DNA of 64,000 bases, taken from contig CAZVZK010000034.1 in assembly GCA_964630925.1 (NCBI GenBank), positions 1-64,000 of the forward strand, written 5' to 3'. Positions 8,203 through 16,244 of this stretch are shown here, one piece after another (positions within the stretch are counted from its first letter, which is position 1; each line of letters begins with the position of its first letter). Under the pieces are notes generated by a model. That model was given only the letters and a program-made list of their open reading frames with translations. It was not told the DNA's origin and did no database searches. The position numbers and the translations under genes are program-made. The DNA comes from RGDT01 sp964630925 (GTDB lineage Bacteria > Planctomycetota > Planctomycetia > Gemmatales > Gemmataceae).

Positions 8203-10011
8203 ATGTTTGCCGTGCTGCTGTCCCTCGCCGCCGACCCGCGTCTGCCGCGTGACGACCTGTTGCTCTACCGCGGCCCCGGCGGCGAGCCCGCCGCCGTCAA
8301 GTCGCCCGAGGACTGGGCGAAACGCCGCGCCGAGGTCGTCCGCGGCATGGAGGCCGTCATGGGCAAGCTGCCCGGCGACAAGAAGCGCTGCGCCCTCGAC
8401 GTGAAGGTGGATGAGGAGGTCGATTGTGGCAAGTACGTCCGCCGTCTGATCACCTACGCCTCCGAGCCGGGCTGCCGCGTCCCCGCGTACCTGCTCATCC
8501 CGAAGGACGTGCTGAAGGGCAGGAAGAAGGCGCCTGCCGTCCTGTGCCTGCACGGCACCGACATGACCATCGGCCACGGCACCGTCGTCGGCCTCGGCAA
8601 GCGCGCCAACCGCAGCTACGCCTCCGAGCTGGCCGAGCGCGGCCACGTCACCCTCGCCCCGAATTACCCGATCATGGCCAAGTACCAGCCCGACATCAAG
8701 GCGCTCGGCTGGGAGAGCGGCACCCTCAAGGCCGTCTGGGACAACATGCGCGGGCTGGACCTCCTCGCCGCCCTGCCGTTCGTCGATGGCGAGCGCATTG
8801 GCGCCATCGGCCATTCGCTCGGCGGACATAACGCGGTCTTCACCGCCGTCTTCGACCCGCGCCTCAAGGCCGTGGTGTCGAGCTGCGGGCTGGACTCGTT
8901 CCTCGACTACTACAAGGGCGACGAGAAGAACTGGCTCCCCGAGAAGGGCTGGTGCCAGACGCGCTACATGGCGAAGCTGTCGGCCTACAGGGGCAAGCTG
9001 GAGCAGATCCCCTTCGACTTCCACGAGCTGATCGGCGCCCTCGCCCCACGCCACGTCCTCATCGTCGCCCCCAAGGGCGACTCCAATTTCCGCGCCGACA
9101 GCGTGGCCCGCATCGTGAAGGCCGCCCGGCCCGTGTTCAAACTCCTCGGCCACGAGAAACGCCTCCGCGTCGAGCACCCCGACTGCCCCCACGACTTCCC
9201 CCCGGCGATGCGCGAGCTGGCGTACCGCCTGTTCGACGACGTGCTGGGCGTCGCCGTGTCGGCGGCGAAGGAGGGCGCCGACGGCGTCCTGACCCACGCC
9301 GTCGAGTCGCCACATCAGGACGGCCCGGAGTCCATCCGCGTGCTGCGGCCGACGAAGGTGGAGAAGGGCAGGGCGTACCGCACCCTCTACGTCCTGCCCG
9401 TGGAGGCCGGCGACGGCCGCGTCTACGGCGACGGGCTGGCGGAGGTCAAGAAGCTCGGGCTGCACGACAAGTTCGGCCTCGTCTGCGTGGCGCCGACCTT
9501 CGCCCGCCTGCCGTGGTACGCCGACCACCCCACGGACCCCCGCATCGCCCAGGAGGCCCACCTGCTGCGCGCGGTGTTGCCGTACGTGGAGGCCGCCTAC
9601 CCGGTGCGGTCCGAGCCCGCCGGGCGATTGCTGCTGGGGTTCAGCAAGTCGGGCTGGGGCGCGTTCACGCTGCTGCTGCGGCACCCCGACGTGTTCGGCA
9701 GGGCCGCCGCATGGGACGCCCCCCTGATGATGGACGCGCCGGGCAAGTACGGCTCCGGGCCGATCTTCGGCACGAAGGACAACTTCGAGAAGTACAGCGT
9801 CGCGAAGCTCCTGGCGGCGCGGGCCGGCGGCCTCGGCGCCGGCAAGCGCCTGGCGGTCCTGGGCTACGGCAGCTTCCGCAAGGAGCACGTCTCGGCGCAC
9901 GAGCTGATGGGGCGGCTCAGGATCGCCCACGAGTTCGAGGACGGCCCGGCCCGGAAGCACGACTGGCACTCCGGCTGGGTGAAGCGGGCCGTCGAATGGC
10001 TCGCGGAGTGA
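8203..10011 (+). CDS. two alpha/beta-hydrolase domains in one protein
   Basis: 602 residues. Residues about 1-350 are an acetyl-xylan-esterase-like alpha/beta hydrolase (PAVLCLHGTDM near 108, nucleophile GHSLGG with Ser205, PDCPHDFP with the likely His near 330). Residues about 360-602 form a second, esterase-D-like hydrolase (RTLYVLPVEAGDG; nucleophile GFSKSG with Ser481; KHDWHSGW near the C-terminus). Both nucleophile serines are present, so both halves may be active. The N-terminus has only a weak hydrophobic stretch (MFAVLLSLAA), possibly a short signal. Similar single-domain exported esterases are frequent in planctomycetes; the tandem fusion is less usual. It stands alone, with a repeat upstream and a convergent gene downstream. 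Confidence 0.85.
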   Translation: MFAVLLSLAADPRLPRDDLLLYRGPGGEPAAVKSPEDWAKRRAEVVRGMEAVMGKLPGDKKRCALDVKVDEEVDCGKYVRRLITYASEPGCRVPAYLLIPKDVLKGRKKAPAVLCLHGTDMTIGHGTVVGLGKRANRSYASELAERGHVTLAPNYPIMAKYQPDIKALGWESGTLKAVWDNMRGLDLLAALPFVDGERIGAIGHSLGGHNAVFTAVFDPRLKAVVSSCGLDSFLDYYKGDEKNWLPEKGWCQTRYMAKLSAYRGKLEQIPFDFHELIGALAPRHVLIVAPKGDSNFRADSVARIVKAARPVFKLLGHEKRLRVEHPDCPHDFPPAMRELAYRLFDDVLGVAVSAAKEGADGVLTHAVESPHQDGPESIRVLRPTKVEKGRAYRTLYVLPVEAGDGRVYGDGLAEVKKLGLHDKFGLVCVAPTFARLPWYADHPTDPRIAQEAHLLRAVLPYVEAAYPVRSEPAGRLLLGFSKSGWGAFTLLLRHPDVFGRAAAWDAPLMMDAPGKYGSGPIFGTKDNFEKYSVAKLLAARAGGLGAGKRLAVLGYGSFRKEHVSAHELMGRLRIAHEFEDGPARKHDWHSGWVKRAVEWLAE

Positions 10012-10030
10012 ACGGCGCGTGAGAGGCGAG

Positions 10031-10051
10031 CGGCACGGCGTGAGCGTGCCG
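10031..10051. terminator. stem-loop between convergent genes
   Basis: CGGCACG and CGTGCCG pair perfectly across a 7-base loop in the 50-base gap between two converging stops. It could terminate either transcript. There is no clear U-tract, so this rests on position and pairing alone. Confidence 0.5.
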
Positions 10052-10061
10052 TGTCTCCCGC

Positions 10062-10952
10062 TCACGCCCCGCCGGCCATCCGCCGTGCGCCGTTCGACGG
10101 CTCCTCGGAGGAGAGGGTGGCCGGCGTGCTGCCGTGGCGCCGCCACAGATTCCCCGGCCGCCCGACGGCCAGCTCCAGGCCGGGGCCGATCTGCCACTCC
10201 GGTACGCGGATGACCGCCCTCCCGCGCTCGATGGCGCCGATCAGGCCGCCCAGCCACACCGCACGCCCCTCCAGCGCCGGCGCGGGGTCGAACGCCACCT
10301 CGCAGCCGTCCGGCAGGCGCCGCAGCGTGGCGCGCATCGTGCCGTCCGGCGAGTGCCACGTCAGCAGCGCCGGCGAGATCGCCCGTGCCACGGCGGCGTC
10401 GGCGGCCGCCCGCGCCTCCGCGCTCTCCGCCTCGATCACGCCTGACAGGAACCACGGCGGCGGGTCGGCGTGCTCCGCCGCCAGGGCGGCCCGCCACAGC
10501 GCCAGCTCGCCCGTGTCGGCCACGCACGCGAACAGGGCGATGTCGTCCTGCATCACGCCGTCGATCTCGGCCACCTCGTCCCACGCCCTTGTCAGTAGGT
10601 CTTCCGGGGCGTCCGCCTCCTCCAGGGCGACCAGCGCCGCCCAGGCGTCGAGACGCTCCTCTATCACCGCGTGGCTGGCGCTGAGCGCCTCGTCGATCTC
10701 CAGGCAGTTGTCCCACACGCGGGCGAGGCCCTCGGCGCGGCGGCGTGTGTGGGCGAGTCGCTCGAGTAGCGCCTCGGCGGCGGGGGCGGCCCTGGCCGGG
10801 GGGAGGGGTGGCGCATCGACGCCGAAGAGGCGGCAGCGCCCGAGGACGACGGCGTATTCGGCCAGGGTGTCGGGGCCGGCCGGCGCCGCGGCCAGGGCGG
10901 CGAGCCGGGGCCGGCAGGTCAGGGCTTCGAGGGCGGCGCGGTCGGGTTTCAT
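10062..10952 (-). CDS. unknown protein translationally coupled to a sigma-like gene
   Basis: 296 residues, Ala/Leu-rich, cytoplasmic, no membrane segment. It begins MKPDRAALEALT; the ATG overlaps the TGA of the upstream gene as ATGA, which fixes the start and implies translational coupling. The C-terminal part (residues about 190-285) has a beta-rich stretch, SPDGTMRATLRRLPDG then GLELAVGRPGNLW, resembling a small binding domain. I do not recognise the family. Because coupled downstream partners of sigma-like genes are often their regulators, a role as partner or antagonist of the preceding gene product is possible, but this is inference from position only. Confidence 0.6.
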   Translation of the reverse strand: MKPDRAALEALTCRPRLAALAAAPAGPDTLAEYAVVLGRCRLFGVDAPPLPPARAAPAAEALLERLAHTRRRAEGLARVWDNCLEIDEALSASHAVIEERLDAWAALVALEEADAPEDLLTRAWDEVAEIDGVMQDDIALFACVADTGELALWRAALAAEHADPPPWFLSGVIEAESAEARAAADAAVARAISPALLTWHSPDGTMRATLRRLPDGCEVAFDPAPALEGRAVWLGGLIGAIERGRAVIRVPEWQIGPGLELAVGRPGNLWRRHGSTPATLSSEEPSNGARRMAGGA

Positions 10953-11815
10953 CGGGATAACGCTCCGGGCCGGCCTGCATCCTCCGTGCGGGGGCCGGCC
11001 TCGATGGGGTCGTCCCCCCCATGCAGGTACTCCAGTACCTGTCGGAAGCGGGGGAGCTGTTGATAGCGGACGCCGTTCAGGGCCCCGACCGTCGTCCCGA
11101 GGGACTCCGCCAGGCCCTGGAAGAACTGGTGCACGTTGTCCGACGCCAGCAGAGACGCCGGCGGGCACGGCCTGCCCAGCGCCAGCCCGCGCCCGGCCTC
11201 GTATTCGCCCAGCCACGACTCCCACACGCCGTCGGGCAACCGCAGCCAGGCGCCGGTGACGGCGACGAGGCGGACGCGCAGCGTGGCGGGGACGGCATGC
11301 AGGGCGTCGATGTCGGCCCGGCGGAGGGGGGCGGCCCAGAACGGGTCGCCTGCCTCGGCGGCGGCGTCGGGGCCGGGGTCGGTGCTGGGGACGTCGCGCG
11401 GCAGGTCGGCGCCGATGGGGCGGCGGCGGTTGGTGCGGCGGACGGACTGGAGGAGGCGGCGGATGACCTGCTGGAGCCAGCAGACGAGCCGGCCGGGGGT
11501 GGAGCCGGAGATGTCGAAGAGGCAGATGCGTGGGACGCCCTGCCGTCCGTGAGCGGCGAAGACGTGGACGAGGGCGTCGGCCACGAACTCGTCGCGCTGC
11601 CGGGCGGGGAGGTGGTGGGCGGCCCGGCCGGCGATGCCGGCCGCGAGGGGCTGGAGCAGGGAGTACACCAGGCCGCCGGCGGCCCGGCGGCCCTCGGCGG
11701 TGGGCGCGGAGGCGTAGGATTCGAGGAGGCGGCCGAGCGCGGCCATGCGTGCCGGCTCGGCGTTGTCCGCGTCGCGGTAGATGTCGGCCAGATGCTCCAG
11801 CGCCTCGTGGTCCAT
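10949..11815 (-). CDS. sigma-70-region-2-like protein, orphan
   Basis: 288 residues. Residues about 45-135 resemble sigma-70 region 2: a helical segment with RQRDEFVADALVHVFAA, then FDISGSTPGRLVCWLQQ and RRLLQSVRRTNRRRP, which matches the order acidic helix, 'F-D' turn, W-L helix and basic RRR tail of ECF-type factors. I do not see a clear region 4 helix-turn-helix; the C-terminal half (GVWESWLGEYEAGRGLALG and later SLGTTVGALNGVRYQQL) may be a diverged one. It could therefore be a non-canonical sigma factor or a derived regulator. The downstream gene overlaps it by ATGA. Upstream lies a GC-rich repeat region. Confidence 0.55.
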   Translation of the reverse strand: MDHEALEHLADIYRDADNAEPARMAALGRLLESYASAPTAEGRRAAGGLVYSLLQPLAAGIAGRAAHHLPARQRDEFVADALVHVFAAHGRQGVPRICLFDISGSTPGRLVCWLQQVIRRLLQSVRRTNRRRPIGADLPRDVPSTDPGPDAAAEAGDPFWAAPLRRADIDALHAVPATLRVRLVAVTGAWLRLPDGVWESWLGEYEAGRGLALGRPCPPASLLASDNVHQFFQGLAESLGTTVGALNGVRYQQLPRFRQVLEYLHGGDDPIEAGPRTEDAGRPGALSR

Positions 11816-11883
11816 ATCGCCTCCCCCGGGCCAGTGATACCGCCCCAGAAGAGATACGGCGGCCGGCGGGAGTTTTTTTGTGG

Positions 11884-11978
11884 GGCGTGAGCGGATCTGG
11901 GCGAGCGGGGTTGAGTCAGCGCCCCGAGTGGAGCGTCAGCGCATCTCTTCTTCTGGAGAGTCAGCGCCCCGCGGGGTT
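11884..11978. repeat. GC-rich dispersed repeat family C, copy 1
   Basis: A degenerate repeat built around GGCGAGCGGGG, then GTCAGCGCCCCGAGTGGAGCG and CGTCAGCGCATCT. It aligns well with 29174-29322 and, inverted, with 53391-53450. It occupies most of the gap between two minus-strand genes. No coding frame in it looks real. Confidence 0.7.
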
Positions 11979-12589
11979 CAACGCTGTGGCTGCAACTGGC
12001 ACGAGTTGCAGCCCCCGGACGAGCTGAGCTGCAGGTAGTTGAAGCCATAGAAGCGGACGTACGGCACGCGGCGGTACATCCGGCCCAGGAACAGGCCCGG
12101 CGCGATCTCCCGGTACTCGTCACGCATCGGCCCGAACAGCGGGGTGAAACGCGGGTACTCGAAGACGATCGACGGCCGGCCGTCCACGTAACTCGGCCCG
12201 ACGGCGATGTACGAGTCCAGCGCCCTCCGCCTCTTCCACTGGTTGATGAAGTAGCCGTCCGGCTCGATGTGCTTGCCCACCCAGTACCTGTCGGACAGGG
12301 CCTTGGCCAGCCGGGGGGCCGGCATGTTCGTGAAGGCGATGACCTGGCCGGGCAGAAAGCCCTGCGGCACCGCCTGGATGCTCGCCCGCCGGTACAGGTC
12401 GTCGAGCTGGCACAGGCTCAACTGGTGCAACCCGGCCGCGTCCCCTTGCCAGACCCACGGGGATGGCTGCGGCGGCTGCGCTGGCGCAGCCGGCGGGGCG
12501 TCACCGCCCTGCAACTGTCCGCAGGCCAACAACCCGGCGGCCAGCAAGGCCCCCCGCAGGCAAAGCCCCCCTCTGAAAGTCGCGTTCAT
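11978..12589 (-). CDS. putative lipoprotein of unknown function
   Basis: 203 residues. The N-terminus MNATFRGGLCLRG followed by ALLAAGLLAC resembles a lipoprotein signal with Cys23 as the possible lipidated residue (lipobox LLAC). A proline-rich linker (APPAAPAQPPQPSPW) leads to a compact domain with aromatic-rich motifs (YRRVPYVRFYGFNYL) and a final CNSCQLQPQR that carries two cysteines three apart. No family is recognised. The gene is divergent from the porin-like gene, with a 268-base spacer likely holding both promoters. It ends inside the edge of a GC-rich repeat. Confidence 0.7.
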   Translation of the reverse strand: MNATFRGGLCLRGALLAAGLLACGQLQGGDAPPAAPAQPPQPSPWVWQGDAAGLHQLSLCQLDDLYRRASIQAVPQGFLPGQVIAFTNMPAPRLAKALSDRYWVGKHIEPDGYFINQWKRRRALDSYIAVGPSYVDGRPSIVFEYPRFTPLFGPMRDEYREIAPGLFLGRMYRRVPYVRFYGFNYLQLSSSGGCNSCQLQPQR

Positions 12590-12857
12590 GGCAGAAGCCT
12601 CGGGTGATCGATCCACGGCGGCCCACGGACGGGCCGGACACCCTTTTATCACCCCTAAGAAGGCCGCGCATGCATCCCGCCCCGCCGCTCCCCCCGTTTC
12701 CCGCCGAAGGCAGGCCACGGATGCGCCGGCTGGGGGATCTGTCCTGCCGGCGCGTTGCCCTGCGCGCCCCGACGGATTGCCCTTGATCTTGCCACCGCCC
12801 CTCGGTATGGCGGGCGGCACACGGCAGACATTTCGTGACGATTCGGGGGGGAAGGCC

Positions 12858-13955
12858 ATGACACGCCTGGGGTCGGTCGCGTGCGTCCTCTTATTGGCCG
12901 GCCTCGGCGTGGCCCAGCCGCCCGTCGATCTTCCGCCTCCGCCATTCACCCCGGGCACGCCCATGACGCCGCCGCCCCTCCCGCCGGTCCACACCGCGGC
13001 CCCTGGGGCGCCCGCCACGGCCCACGGCGCCGGCCACGAGGCCGTCCACGCCGAAGGCGTCCACGCCGAGGGAGGCGGCAAGAGCTGCTGCGGCCTCGTC
13101 CTCTTTGATGGCGAGTTCTTCGCCTGGGCCCCGCGCCGCCGCGCCGGCCAGGACTACGCCCTCGTCGGCACCAACACCAACGTCGGCCCCGTCGGCACCG
13201 TCCGCACCGTCGACGGCGACTACGACGTCGGCTTCCGCCTCGGCGGCGGCTACCGCTTCGGCAAGGACGGCCTCGACGTCATGGCCCGCTACACCTACTG
13301 GCACGGCCAGCGCGAGGACGCCGTCTCCGCCGTCCCAGGCGGCGCCGTCTTCACCACCCTCACCAACCCCGGCGTCGTCACCGCCGTCAACCGCGCCTCC
13401 GGCAACGACGTGGCCAACCTGAACATCTTCGACTTCGAGGTCGGCCAGGCCTTCCACTACGGCGAGAACGTCAAGGGCCGCGTCTTCATCGGCCCACGCT
13501 TCGCCAACGTCGATCAGACCTTCACCGCCACCTACACCGGCCGCCAGGTCGCCTCCAGCGTCGTCCGCCGCCAGTCCACCTTCGACGGCGGCGGCCTCCG
13601 CGTCGGCGGCGAGGCCACCTTCGAGATCGTCCAGGGCTTCGGCTTCCTCGTCCGCGGCTCCGCCGGCATGATGACCGGCCGCTTCCGCACCAACCTCAAC
13701 GAGGTGTCCAACAACACCGTCGTCATGGACGCCACCGAGCGCTTCAACAAGGTCGTGCCCCACGCCGACCTCGGCATCGGCATCACCTACACCTGGGGCG
13801 TCATGAAACTCGCCGTCGGCTACGAGTTCCTCAACTTCTTCGGCCTCGTCGACACCTTCGACTTCGCCGACGACGTGGCCACGGGCAAGATGACACGCCG
13901 CACCGGCGACTTCGGCCTCGACGGCATCTTCGCCCGCTGCGAATTCACGTTCTGA
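12858..13955 (+). CDS. outer-membrane beta-barrel protein (Lpg1974/BBP7-like)
   Basis: 365 residues, preceded by GGGGGGAAGG. Residues 1-19 are a Sec signal (MTRLGSVACVLLLAGLGVA). A proline/histidine-rich linker to about residue 75 precedes a domain of alternating hydrophobic strands: FRLGGGYRFGKDGLDVMARY, GRVFIGPRFANVDQTF, and a last strand ending in aromatic EFTF, typical of proteins inserted by the BAM machinery. This fits the Lpg1974 family of pore-forming outer-membrane proteins (and the related planctomycete BBP7 proteins), which are abundant in Gemmata relatives. A general pore or structural envelope role is likely; the substrate is unknown. A GSCC-like pair (KSCCGL) lies just before the barrel. 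Confidence 0.75.
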   Translation: MTRLGSVACVLLLAGLGVAQPPVDLPPPPFTPGTPMTPPPLPPVHTAAPGAPATAHGAGHEAVHAEGVHAEGGGKSCCGLVLFDGEFFAWAPRRRAGQDYALVGTNTNVGPVGTVRTVDGDYDVGFRLGGGYRFGKDGLDVMARYTYWHGQREDAVSAVPGGAVFTTLTNPGVVTAVNRASGNDVANLNIFDFEVGQAFHYGENVKGRVFIGPRFANVDQTFTATYTGRQVASSVVRRQSTFDGGGLRVGGEATFEIVQGFGFLVRGSAGMMTGRFRTNLNEVSNNTVVMDATERFNKVVPHADLGIGITYTWGVMKLAVGYEFLNFFGLVDTFDFADDVATGKMTRRTGDFGLDGIFARCEFTF

Positions 13956-13989
13956 GCTACAATGGCGGCACCCGCTCCGGAGTGCCGCC

Positions 13990-14832
13990 ATGCTCTTCCT
14001 CCTCCTCCTCTCGCTGCACGCCGAGCCGTCGCGGGTGACACGCGACGGCTCCTTCAAGCAGAACCTCCAGTGGGCGCCCGACGGCTCACGCCTCCTCTTC
14101 ACCCGCATCCACAAGGGCAAGATGGGCCTGTGGACCGTCAAGCCCGACGGCTCCGCCCTCACGCCCCTCGTCCTCCCCGACGGCAGGGCGGCCCTCCTCG
14201 ACGGCCACTGGTCGCGTGACGGCAAGCGCGTCGTCTACGTCCACGACCAGTTCCAGGGCACCGACGGCAAGTTCCAGATCAACGCCTGCGCCACCGACGG
14301 CTCGGACATCAAGACCCTCATCCCCCACAAGGCGTTCGAGGAGTCGCCGCGCTGGTCGCCCGACGGCAAGGCCATCGCGTGGGTGTCCACCCGCTTCGGC
14401 AACCAGGAGGTCTGCTCCGTCGCCGCAGACGGCAAGGGCGAGATCAAACGCCTCACCCGCGACGCCGGGATCGACAACAACCCGGCCTGGGCGCCCGACG
14501 GCAAACGCCTCGCCTTCACCACGTCGCGCTGGGGCAGCCTCGAGATCGCCGTCATGAACGCCGACGGCTCCGGGGTCAAACGCCTCACCGACGACCCCGG
14601 CATCGACCAGTGGCCGGCGTGGTCGCCGGACGGCAAACGCATCGCCTTCACGTCCAACCGCACCGGCGACTACGACATCTGGCTCATGAACGCCGACGGC
14701 TCCGCCCCGCGCAACCTCACCCGCCACAAGGCCCAGGACAACTTCGCCGCGTGGTCCCCCGACGGCAAGAAGATCGCCTTCATCTCCAGCCGCGCCGGCG
14801 GCCACGACGTGTACATCATCCCCGTGGACTGA
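13990..14832 (+). CDS. TolB-like beta-propeller (PD40 repeats)
   Basis: 280 residues with a short hydrophobic N-terminus (MLFLLLLSLHAEP) acting as a signal. At least six repeats of the PD40/WD40-like pattern W-x-PDG-K-x-I/L-A-F-x-S are visible (WAPDGSRLLF, WSRDGKRVVY, WSPDGKAIAW, WAPDGKRLAF, WSPDGKRIAF, WSPDGKKIAF). This is the TolB C-terminal propeller, without the N-terminal TolB domain, so it is probably not the Tol-Pal component but a periplasmic scaffold or binding protein. GGAG precedes the start. The gene lies 34 bases after the porin-like gene and may be cotranscribed with it and with the TIGR03067 gene. Confidence 0.88.
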   Translation: MLFLLLLSLHAEPSRVTRDGSFKQNLQWAPDGSRLLFTRIHKGKMGLWTVKPDGSALTPLVLPDGRAALLDGHWSRDGKRVVYVHDQFQGTDGKFQINACATDGSDIKTLIPHKAFEESPRWSPDGKAIAWVSTRFGNQEVCSVAADGKGEIKRLTRDAGIDNNPAWAPDGKRLAFTTSRWGSLEIAVMNADGSGVKRLTDDPGIDQWPAWSPDGKRIAFTSNRTGDYDIWLMNADGSAPRNLTRHKAQDNFAAWSPDGKKIAFISSRAGGHDVYIIPVD

Positions 14833-14860
14833 CGTCGGTACCCACCCAAGGAGCCTCCCC

Positions 14861-15361
14861 ATGAGACGCCTGCTGGCCCTGGCCGCCCTCGCCTGCCTGC
14901 TCCCCGTCAGCGCCCTCGCCCGCCCCGACAAGGACGGCGGCAAGGACAAGGTGAGCCCCGAGCCCGAGCCGAAGCTCACCCCCGCCCAGTTGAAGGCGAA
15001 GGACATCAAGGCCATGGACGGCACCTTCACCGTCGAGAAGTACGTCCGCGAAGGGAAGGCGATGCCCGCTGTGAACATGAAGGTCGTCCAGGCCGGCGGC
15101 GAGTGGCGCTTCTTCTTCGGGGACAACATCTCCCTGGGCCGCGACACCATCGACCCGACGAAGACCCCCAGGGAGGTCGATTCGACCTACGTGAACGGCC
15201 CGGCCCGCGACAAGACGGCGAAGGGCATCTACAAGATCGACGGCGACACCATCACCTACTGCCACGCCGACCCCGGCAGGGAGCGCCCCAAGGCGTTCGA
15301 CCCCGGCAAGGACGGCTCGGGCCTCACCCTCATCGTCCTGAAGCGGCAGAAGGAAAAGTAG
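14861..15361 (+). CDS. TIGR03067-domain exported protein
   Basis: 166 residues with a Sec signal (MRRLLALAALACLLPVSALA). The mature protein matches the planctomycete TIGR03067 domain: an opening DIKAMDGTF, central strands with GEWRFFFGDN, and the closing GIYKIDGDTITYCHAD with RPKAFDPGKDGSGLTLIVLKR. Function is unknown; these small proteins are highly paralogous in Gemmataceae and Pirellulaceae. AGGAG lies upstream of the ATG. It is 28 bases after the propeller gene and converges with the DUF3253 gene. Confidence 0.85.
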   Translation: MRRLLALAALACLLPVSALARPDKDGGKDKVSPEPEPKLTPAQLKAKDIKAMDGTFTVEKYVREGKAMPAVNMKVVQAGGEWRFFFGDNISLGRDTIDPTKTPREVDSTYVNGPARDKTAKGIYKIDGDTITYCHADPGRERPKAFDPGKDGSGLTLIVLKRQKEK

Positions 15362-15378
15362 CGGCCCGCCGCCACGCA

Positions 15379-15651
15379 TCATCCCGGCGCGCGGCCCCCC
15401 GGCGGCGTCACCAGACGCAGACGCACCGGCCCGTCGGGGGCGCGTCCGGGCGGCAGCGCCTCGCCGTTGTGCGTGATCTCGATCTGCCCCTCGGCGGCCA
15501 GCGCCGCCGCCGCCTCGCGCACCGCCGGCAGCAGCTCGCGCCAGCCGTCCAGGGCCACGGCGCGTGCAACCTCCGACGGGCACACCGTCGCCCCGGCCCG
15601 CCTCTCGCGCAGCCGGGCCAGGATCTCCTGCTTCAGTCCTACGCCGTCCAT
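15379..15651 (-). CDS. DUF3253 protein
   Basis: 90 residues. The start MDGVGLKQEIL at 15651 is chosen because it gives the usual length; an upstream in-frame start at 15675 also exists. The sequence GATVCPSEVARAV, followed by WRELLPAVREAAAALAAEGQ and IEITHNGEALPPG, then GPVRLRL, is the typical DUF3253 signature: a small winged-helix-like protein of unknown function, possibly nucleic-acid binding. It converges on the TIGR03067 gene (17-base gap) and diverges from the membrane protein gene at 15735. Confidence 0.8.
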   Translation of the reverse strand: MDGVGLKQEILARLRERRAGATVCPSEVARAVALDGWRELLPAVREAAAALAAEGQIEITHNGEALPPGRAPDGPVRLRLVTPPGGRAPG

Positions 15652-15734
15652 CTCGACCTGCCGGGGTGGAAACACCTTACCCAGGCATGGTATCCTCCCC
15701 GCCTTGTCCCGGCGATGAAGGAAAGGAGCGGATG

Positions 15735-16244
15735 ATGGCGGCCCCCATCTGGTGGAGCGTTGGGCGGAGCGTCCTCGGAGTCGTGGCCGGCGCCGTCGTT
15801 CACGGCCTCGTGGTGACCGGCGTCCACATGATCGGCCATTCGATCTACGGGGCCCTGCCCCCCGACACCTTCGAGCGCACCTGGGAGCAGAAGACGGCCC
15901 TCATTCACTCCCTGCCCGTCGGCTCGCTGGTGTTCGTCGTCGCGTCGTGGGCGGCAGGGGTGTTCACGGGCGGGCTCGTCGCCGCCCGCATCGCCGGCTT
16001 CGCCCCCTACACCCACGCCGGCATCATCGGCGGCCTCGACCTCCTCGGCGTCGGCCTGATGATGACCATGCTGCCGCACCCGCTGTGGATGGCCACCCTC
16101 GGGCCAGCCTGTGTCGTCCTCGCGGCGCTCGCCGCGGGCCGCGTGGCTCAGTCGCTGAACCCGGGCAGCGGCGACACGCGCGGCGCACCCACCCGCACGC
16201 CCGCCGCGGGGCCGGAAGCGGGGGCGACGGCGGGGGCGGCGTAG
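15735..16244 (+). CDS. small integral membrane protein
   Basis: 169 residues with four predicted membrane helices: about 8-32 (SVLGVVAGAVVHGLVVTGVH), 60-85 (SLVFVVASWAAGVFTGGLVA), 90-112 and 115-135. The C-terminus is a soluble Ala/Pro/Gly-rich tail. AAAGGAG lies upstream; the second of two adjacent ATGs (15735) gives the better spacing. No named family is recognised. The 3' 97 bases overlap, antisense, the C-terminal part of the convergent peptidase MA-like gene; both tails are low in conserved residues. Confidence 0.7.
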   Translation: MAAPIWWSVGRSVLGVVAGAVVHGLVVTGVHMIGHSIYGALPPDTFERTWEQKTALIHSLPVGSLVFVVASWAAGVFTGGLVAARIAGFAPYTHAGIIGGLDLLGVGLMMTMLPHPLWMATLGPACVVLAALAAGRVAQSLNPGSGDTRGAPTRTPAAGPEAGATAGAA

